Assembly: GCA_017745175.1 (NCBI GenBank)
Contig: JAGHZY010000031.1
Span: forward strand, 1-55,922
Direction: 5' to 3'
DNA: 55,922 nt
From: Sphingopyxis sp.
GTDB taxonomy: Bacteria; Pseudomonadota; Alphaproteobacteria; Sphingomonadales; Sphingomonadaceae
Below are positions 52,066-55,922 of this stretch, piece by piece (position 1 is the first letter of the stretch; every line of letters starts with the position of its first letter). A model generated the notes under the pieces. That model did not search any database. It had not been told where the DNA came from and was given only the letters and a program-made list of their open reading frames with translations. A program made the position numbers and the translations under genes.

Positions 52066-52589
52066 TCGTGTCCGCAAAAGCCCTTGAGCTAGCCGGATTT
52101 TTGCTCGCTCATGCCTTATGGGTTTCATCGGAGCTCAAAGAAGGCGAACTTTATGTTCCGCAGGCTCTGTGCGAGTCAACTGCAAGCGAACGACAGCTTT
52201 TCGTTTTTGAGGCTCCCACACAACAGGAAGCAATTGATAAGGGGAAGCAGTTTCTGCAAGCCGAAGGCGGTCGCTTTGCCCGCTGCATTTTTGCCCGCGA
52301 TGGACAGGCTGATCCGGGAAGCGGCTACGTCGATCTATTGACCCTCGATATAGTCGAAGGCGACTTGCCACCGAAATTGACTGTAATCCAACCGTATAAG
52401 CCCGCGGCGAGCGGGCATTTTCAACTTCTCGGGAAAGAGCTCTTGCTCGACGACACTGGCCAACTCGGAGTTGAAAAAGCGAAGGCAATGGCCGCTACGA
52501 TCCACAACGGGGCAGCGAGCCATCCCGGTGCAAGCCGTGAGTGGCATTCTTGGAATGCTGAGCGCAGCGAAAGGAATCCCCTGCAATGA
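52062..52589 (+). CDS. unrecognised low-GC gene between leuC and leuD
   Basis: 175 residues, no family recognised. No convincing signal peptide, though residues 8-22 are hydrophobic ([15 protein letters not shown]). The middle ([23 protein letters not shown]) looks helical, and the C-terminal half is mixed ([16 protein letters not shown]). A hand count over 52081-52560 gives 262 G+C of 480 (55%), against 62-72% in sampled leuC lines. It shares ATGA overlaps with leuC before and leuD after, so it is translated with them. Probably acquired, yet perfectly fitted. Confidence 0.72.
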   Translation: MIVSAKALELAGFLLAHALWVSSELKEGELYVPQALCESTASERQLFVFEAPTQQEAIDKGKQFLQAEGGRFARCIFARDGQADPGSGYVDLLTLDIVEGDLPPKLTVIQPYKPAASGHFQLLGKELLLDDTGQLGVEKAKAMAATIHNGAASHPGASREWHSWNAERSERNPLQ

Positions 52590-53176
52590 CCCCGCTCGAC
52601 AAGGTCGAAGGCCGCGCGATCCCGTTCGGGCTCAAGAATGTCGACACCGACGTGATCATCCCCGCGCACTGGCTGAAAACCACGACGCGCGAAGGCATGG
52701 GCAAGGGGGCATTCGAAAGCCTGCGCACCGACCCAGACAATCTGTTCGACAGCGCCGAGTTCAAGGGCGCGCCGATCCTGATCGCGGGCGACAATTTCGG
52801 TTGCGGGTCGAGCCGCGAACATGCCGCATGGGCGCTCGGCGACCTCGGCATTCGCGTCGTCATTGCGCCGTCCTACTCGGACATTTTCTCGGGTAATGCG
52901 GTGAAGAACGGCATCCTGCCCGTCGTCCTGCCGCAGACGGCGATCGACCGGTTGATGGAGGTTGCCACAACCGATCCGGTCTTCGTCGACCTCGAGCATC
53001 AGACGGTGACGACGCAATTCCAGGATCGTTTCACCTTCGAGATCGATCCGTTTCGCAAGATGTGCCTGCTCGAGGGCCTCGACGAGATTTCGCTCACCGA
53101 AAAGAGTGATGCCGCAATCGGCGCCTATGAAAGGCAGCTCGACACCGATCGCCCGTGGATGCGTCCTGCCGCATAA
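52586..53176 (+). CDS. leuD: 3-isopropylmalate dehydratase small subunit
   Basis: 196-residue partner of LeuC, the swivelling domain of the aconitase fold. [14 protein letters not shown] and [17 protein letters not shown] are the family signatures, and [18 protein letters not shown] follows. Length is normal. It starts in the stop of the interposed gene (ATGA) rather than directly after leuC. Confidence 0.96.
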   Translation: MTPLDKVEGRAIPFGLKNVDTDVIIPAHWLKTTTREGMGKGAFESLRTDPDNLFDSAEFKGAPILIAGDNFGCGSSREHAAWALGDLGIRVVIAPSYSDIFSGNAVKNGILPVVLPQTAIDRLMEVATTDPVFVDLEHQTVTTQFQDRFTFEIDPFRKMCLLEGLDEISLTEKSDAAIGAYERQLDTDRPWMRPAA

Positions 53177-53204
53177 CATCAAACGAACACCATAAGAGGA
53201 GAAG

Positions 53205-54203
53205 ATGATGAAGGCTCTCTTGTCGACCGCAACCGGCGGCCCCGAAACGCTGATGCTCGGCGAATTGCCGCGCCCGACCGCGGGCAAGGGCCAGATCGTG
53301 ATCGACGTGAAAGCCTGTGCGGTCAACTTCCCCGACGTGCTCATCATCGAGGACAAGTATCAGTTCCGTCCCGAACGCCCCTTCGCCCCCGGCGGCGAGG
53401 TCGCGGGGCTCGTTGCCGAGGTCGGCGAAGGTGTCACCGAGTTCAGGGTGGGCGATCGCGTGATCGCGGGTTGCGGCAATGGCGGCATGTCCGAAGCCGT
53501 CGCGGTTTCGGTGCACAATGTCTATCATCTGCCCGAGGCGCATGACTTCGCCGCGGGCGCATCACTGCTGATGACCTATGGCACCAGCATCCACGCGCTC
53601 GTCGATCGCGGCCATATCGAGGAAGGCGACACCCTGCTCGTCCTCGGCGCCTCGGGCGGCGTCGGCATCGCCGCGGTCGAACTCGGCAAGGCGTTCGGCG
53701 CGCGCGTCGTTGCCGGCGTGTCGAGCGAGGAAAAGGCCGGAATCGCGCGTAAGGCGGGCGCCGACGAGGTTGTGATCTATGGACGCCAGCCGTTCGACAA
53801 GGACCAGTCCAAGGAGCTTGCGAACAAGTTCAAGGAAGCCGTCGGCCCCAACGGCGCCAACGTCATCTATGACGCGGTCGGCGGCGACTATGCCGAGCCC
53901 GCGCTACGCTCGATCGCGTGGGAAGGCCGCTACCTCGTCGTCGGCTTCCCGGCCGGCATCCCGCGCCTGCCGCTCAACCTGACGTTGCTCAAGAGCTGCG
54001 ACGTCGCGGGTGTCTTCTGGGGCGCGTTCGTGATGCGCGAACCGGCGCGCAACCGCGCCAATATCGCGCGACTGTTCCAGTTGTGGGAACAGGGCAAGAT
54101 CGAGCCGCGCGTCACCGAAAGCTTTGCGCTGGCCGACGGCGGCAAGGCGATCGCCAAGCTCGGCGACCGGACCGCGGTCGGCAAGCTGGTCATCACCATC
54201 TGA
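53205..54203 (+). CDS. NADPH:quinone oxidoreductase family protein
   Basis: 332-residue zinc-free medium-chain dehydrogenase. The N-terminal domain has CAVNFPDVLIIEDKYQF and GGEVAGLVAEVGEGV; the cofactor loop is LGASGGVGIAAVELGK. A second Met one codon on is an alternative start; GAGGAGAAG lies close upstream. Relatives reduce quinones or enoyl-CoA. Its TGA overlaps the likely start of the DUF167 gene. Confidence 0.9.
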   Translation: MMKALLSTATGGPETLMLGELPRPTAGKGQIVIDVKACAVNFPDVLIIEDKYQFRPERPFAPGGEVAGLVAEVGEGVTEFRVGDRVIAGCGNGGMSEAVAVSVHNVYHLPEAHDFAAGASLLMTYGTSIHALVDRGHIEEGDTLLVLGASGGVGIAAVELGKAFGARVVAGVSSEEKAGIARKAGADEVVIYGRQPFDKDQSKELANKFKEAVGPNGANVIYDAVGGDYAEPALRSIAWEGRYLVVGFPAGIPRLPLNLTLLKSCDVAGVFWGAFVMREPARNRANIARLFQLWEQGKIEPRVTESFALADGGKAIAKLGDRTAVGKLVITI

Positions 54204-54481
54204 AATATCGCCCCGACCCCGCGCTGACCGAAGCGCTCGACGCGCTCGCGCTGTCGGGGCGGGTCGAGGTGCGGGTGACACCCGGCGCGAGCCGCGACGA
54301 CGTCCGGATCGTCGATGGCACCGTCCAGCTTCGCGTCACGGCGCCGCCTGCAGACGGCGCCGCGAACGAAGCGGTGCTACGCCTGCTCGCCGCCGCGCTC
54401 GGTCGTCCGATGCGCGACCTGACGCTGCTGCGCGGCGCCTCTGCCCGCGTCAAATTGATCGGAATTGCGACGAGTCGATAG
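54200..54481 (+). CDS. DUF167 (YggU-like) protein
   Basis: 93 residues if it starts at the CTG at 54200, which overlaps the preceding stop (CTGA). There is no ATG in frame, and the GTG codons lie inside the domain. VRVTPGASRDDVRIVDG, VTAPPADGAANEAVLRLLA and LLRGASARVKLIGI are the recognisable family blocks. Function unknown. A non-standard start or a sequence error are both possible. Confidence 0.8.
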   Translation: MKYRPDPALTEALDALALSGRVEVRVTPGASRDDVRIVDGTVQLRVTAPPADGAANEAVLRLLAAALGRPMRDLTLLRGASARVKLIGIATSR

Positions 54482-54552
54482 CGGCAGGTTAACCAATTGG
54501 CAGGGGCTCGGCGCTATGGAAGACAGCAGGACTAGCTGGGCCAGGGTGGATC

Positions 54553-54846
54553 ATGGCAAAACGCCGATCGACAAGCGCTGAAGGTGACGCGAGCATCGCG
54601 AATATTTCGCGTACCCGCCGTGCGCAGCTTGTCGCCGAGTTCGAGGGCGAGCTCGGCATCGACCACAAGGCGCGCGCCAAGGCCGAAGAGGCCGAGCGCC
54701 GCTGGATCGCTCGCAAGACCTTCATCGTCTGGACGATCGCCGTGATGTTCTTTGCCATCGCCTGTCAGAAGCTGTGGATCATGGGCCATGACGTCGACGT
54801 GCCCTTTTCCGACATCAACCCGGTGCGCAGCCTGTTCGGCGAGTAG
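54553..54846 (+). CDS. small single-helix membrane protein, unknown function
   Basis: 97 residues. A charged N-terminal half (RTRRAQLVAEFEGELGI, then KARAKAEEAERRW) is probably helical, and one membrane helix follows at about 57-76. CCAGGGTGG precedes the ATG. No family recognised. Confidence 0.68.
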   Translation: MAKRRSTSAEGDASIANISRTRRAQLVAEFEGELGIDHKARAKAEEAERRWIARKTFIVWTIAVMFFAIACQKLWIMGHDVDVPFSDINPVRSLFGE

Positions 54847-54870
54847 CGGTCGAGACACCGCCATGCGCCC

Positions 54871-54892
54871 GCGCCGCGATCGCTCGCGGCGC
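54871..54892. terminator. strong hairpin between the small membrane gene and sdhA
   Basis: GCGCCGCGA (54871-54879), loop TCGC, then TCGCGGCGC (54884-54892) form a perfect 9-bp GC-rich stem between two convergent genes. No T-run follows on either side, so it is only terminator-like. Confidence 0.4.
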
Positions 54893-54911
54893 CGGACGTC
54901 GAATCACCCGA

Positions 54912-55922
54912 TCAATAAACGCGCGCCTTCGGCTTGATATAGTCGACGTCGTCCGACAGCGTATATTCGTGGACCGGACGGTAATCGAGGCGAACGCCGC
55001 CGCCCTTGCCGCCCCAGCCGTCGAACCATGCAACCGTATGCTTCATCCACGTCGCGTCGTCGCGATTGGGGAAATCCTCGTGCGCGTGGGCGCCGCGGCT
55101 TTCCTTGCGGTTGAACGCCGAATGCATCGTCACCGTGGCCTGCGAAATCAGGTTATCGAGCTCGAGCGTTTCGATGAGGTCGGTATTCCAGATCAGGCTG
55201 CGGTCGGTGACGTGGACGTCGTTCATCCGCTGGTACGTCTTGGTGAGCTTTTCCTTGCCCTCGGCCATCAGCTCGTCGGTGCGGAACACCGCCGCGTGCT
55301 GCGACATCGCGCGCTGCATCTCGGTACGGATTTCCGCGGTCGGCGAGCCGCCGTTGGCGTTGCGGAAATGGTCGAGACGCGCAAGCGCGAGGTCGGCGCT
55401 GTCTGCCGGCAGTGCGGCCTGCGCCGCGCCGGGCTTCAGGATTTCCTTGAGGCGATGCCCCGTCGCGCGGCCGAAGACGACAAGGTCGATCAGGCTGTTC
55501 GAGCCGAGGCGGTTCGCGCCATGGACTGACACGCACGCAGCTTCGCCCACGGCGAAGAGGCCGGGGACCACGGTGTCGGGGCCGTCCTTGCCGAGCGTAA
55601 CGACTTCGCCATGATAGTTACAGGGGATGCCGCCCATATTGTAGTGAACCGTCGGCACGACGGGGAGCGGCTGGCGCGTCAGATCAACGCCTGCGAAAAT
55701 CTTGCCGCTCTCGGTGATCCCCGGCAGGCGCTCGGCGAGCACCGCGGGATCGATATGGTCGAGGTGCAGATAGATATGGTCGGCGTGCGGGCCGACGCCG
55801 CGGCCTTCGCGGATTTCGAGCGCCATCGAGCGCGACACGACGTCGCGTGACGCGAGGTCCTTCGCCGACGGGGCATAGCGTTCCATGAAACGCTCGCCTT
55901 CGGAGTTGGTGAGGTAACCGCC
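54912..55922 (-). CDS. sdhA: succinate dehydrogenase flavoprotein subunit, 5' end outside window
   Basis: The C-terminal 336 residues of SdhA are visible; the FAD-linking N-terminal domain lies beyond 55922. TVHYNMGGIP, GLFAVGEAACVSVHGANRLG and SRGAHAHEDFPNRDD are family hallmarks, and the chain ends HEYTLSDDVDYIKPKARVY. The enzyme oxidises succinate to fumarate in the citric acid cycle and respiratory chain at the inner membrane. Reading continues in frame to the window edge. Confidence 0.95.
   Translation of the reverse strand, partial: GGYLTNSEGERFMERYAPSAKDLASRDVVSRSMALEIREGRGVGPHADHIYLHLDHIDPAVLAERLPGITESGKIFAGVDLTRQPLPVVPTVHYNMGGIPCNYHGEVVTLGKDGPDTVVPGLFAVGEAACVSVHGANRLGSNSLIDLVVFGRATGHRLKEILKPGAAQAALPADSADLALARLDHFRNANGGSPTAEIRTEMQRAMSQHAAVFRTDELMAEGKEKLTKTYQRMNDVHVTDRSLIWNTDLIETLELDNLISQATVTMHSAFNRKESRGAHAHEDFPNRDDATWMKHTVAWFDGWGGKGGGVRLDYRPVHEYTLSDDVDYIKPKARVY

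Overview
The window is high-GC, densely packed bacterial chromosome. Gene content points to an alphaproteobacterium of the Sphingomonadales, most like Sphingopyxis or Sphingomonas. The basis is codon and protein style, an Entner-Doudoroff set, a CrtZ-type carotenoid hydroxylase, DUF1285-NUDIX-CCA synteny and short intergenic palindromes with GCGAAGGC cores. The genus call is an inference. No IS element, prophage, CRISPR array, rRNA or tRNA was seen, and no gene-free stretch exceeds about 220 bases.

Layout. (1) 1-9673, minus strand: a lipid block transcribed as HAD-PlsC acyltransferase, PlsB-like acyltransferase, WS/DGAT, DUF3336-patatin, monoglyceride-lipase-like hydrolase, membrane-anchored hydrolase and gpsA. 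It looks like a nearly complete route to make and break storage neutral lipid. (2) 9741-13864, minus: zwf-edd-eda, with glpD divergent (13988-15538). (3) 15658-19576: MOSC protein, then an MFS transporter and aldo/keto reductase divergent from a LysR gene. (4) 19620-25114: an unrecognised gene, fdhD-mobA facing a YdeP-like molybdoenzyme and a DUF1345 membrane protein, then ogt. (5) 25116-32002: acyltransferase-3 membrane protein, parC, a GGDEF-EAL protein, and a DUF1285-NUDIX-cca operon. (6) 33230-34953: GNAT and a coupled folB plus pteridine-reductase-like SDR pair. (7) 35060-42861: aldehyde dehydrogenase, 2OG-Fe(II) oxygenase, SMP-30 lactonase, GlcG/HbpS, VIT, DUF488, DUF2855, a secreted protein, a GST and an ACAD10-type HAD behind a perfect palindrome. 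(8) 42853-49909: LysR divergent from a 3-oxoacid CoA-transferase operon whose A and B genes are separated by two unrelated coupled genes, then a serine hydrolase, an epimerase and a GST. (9) 49894-55922: crtZ, leuC, a low-GC unknown gene, leuD, a quinone oxidoreductase, DUF167, a small membrane protein and the 3' part of sdhA.

Three things stand out. The lipid block resembles, from memory, the mycobacterial plsB2-plsC-tgs-lipQ locus, and two of its enzymes carry lysine/alanine-rich tails. Two normally adjacent gene pairs, scoA-scoB and leuC-leuD, are interrupted by unrelated genes joined through 1-4 nt stop/start overlaps. Nine REPIN-like paired palindromes of about 73-85 bp lie between genes across the window.
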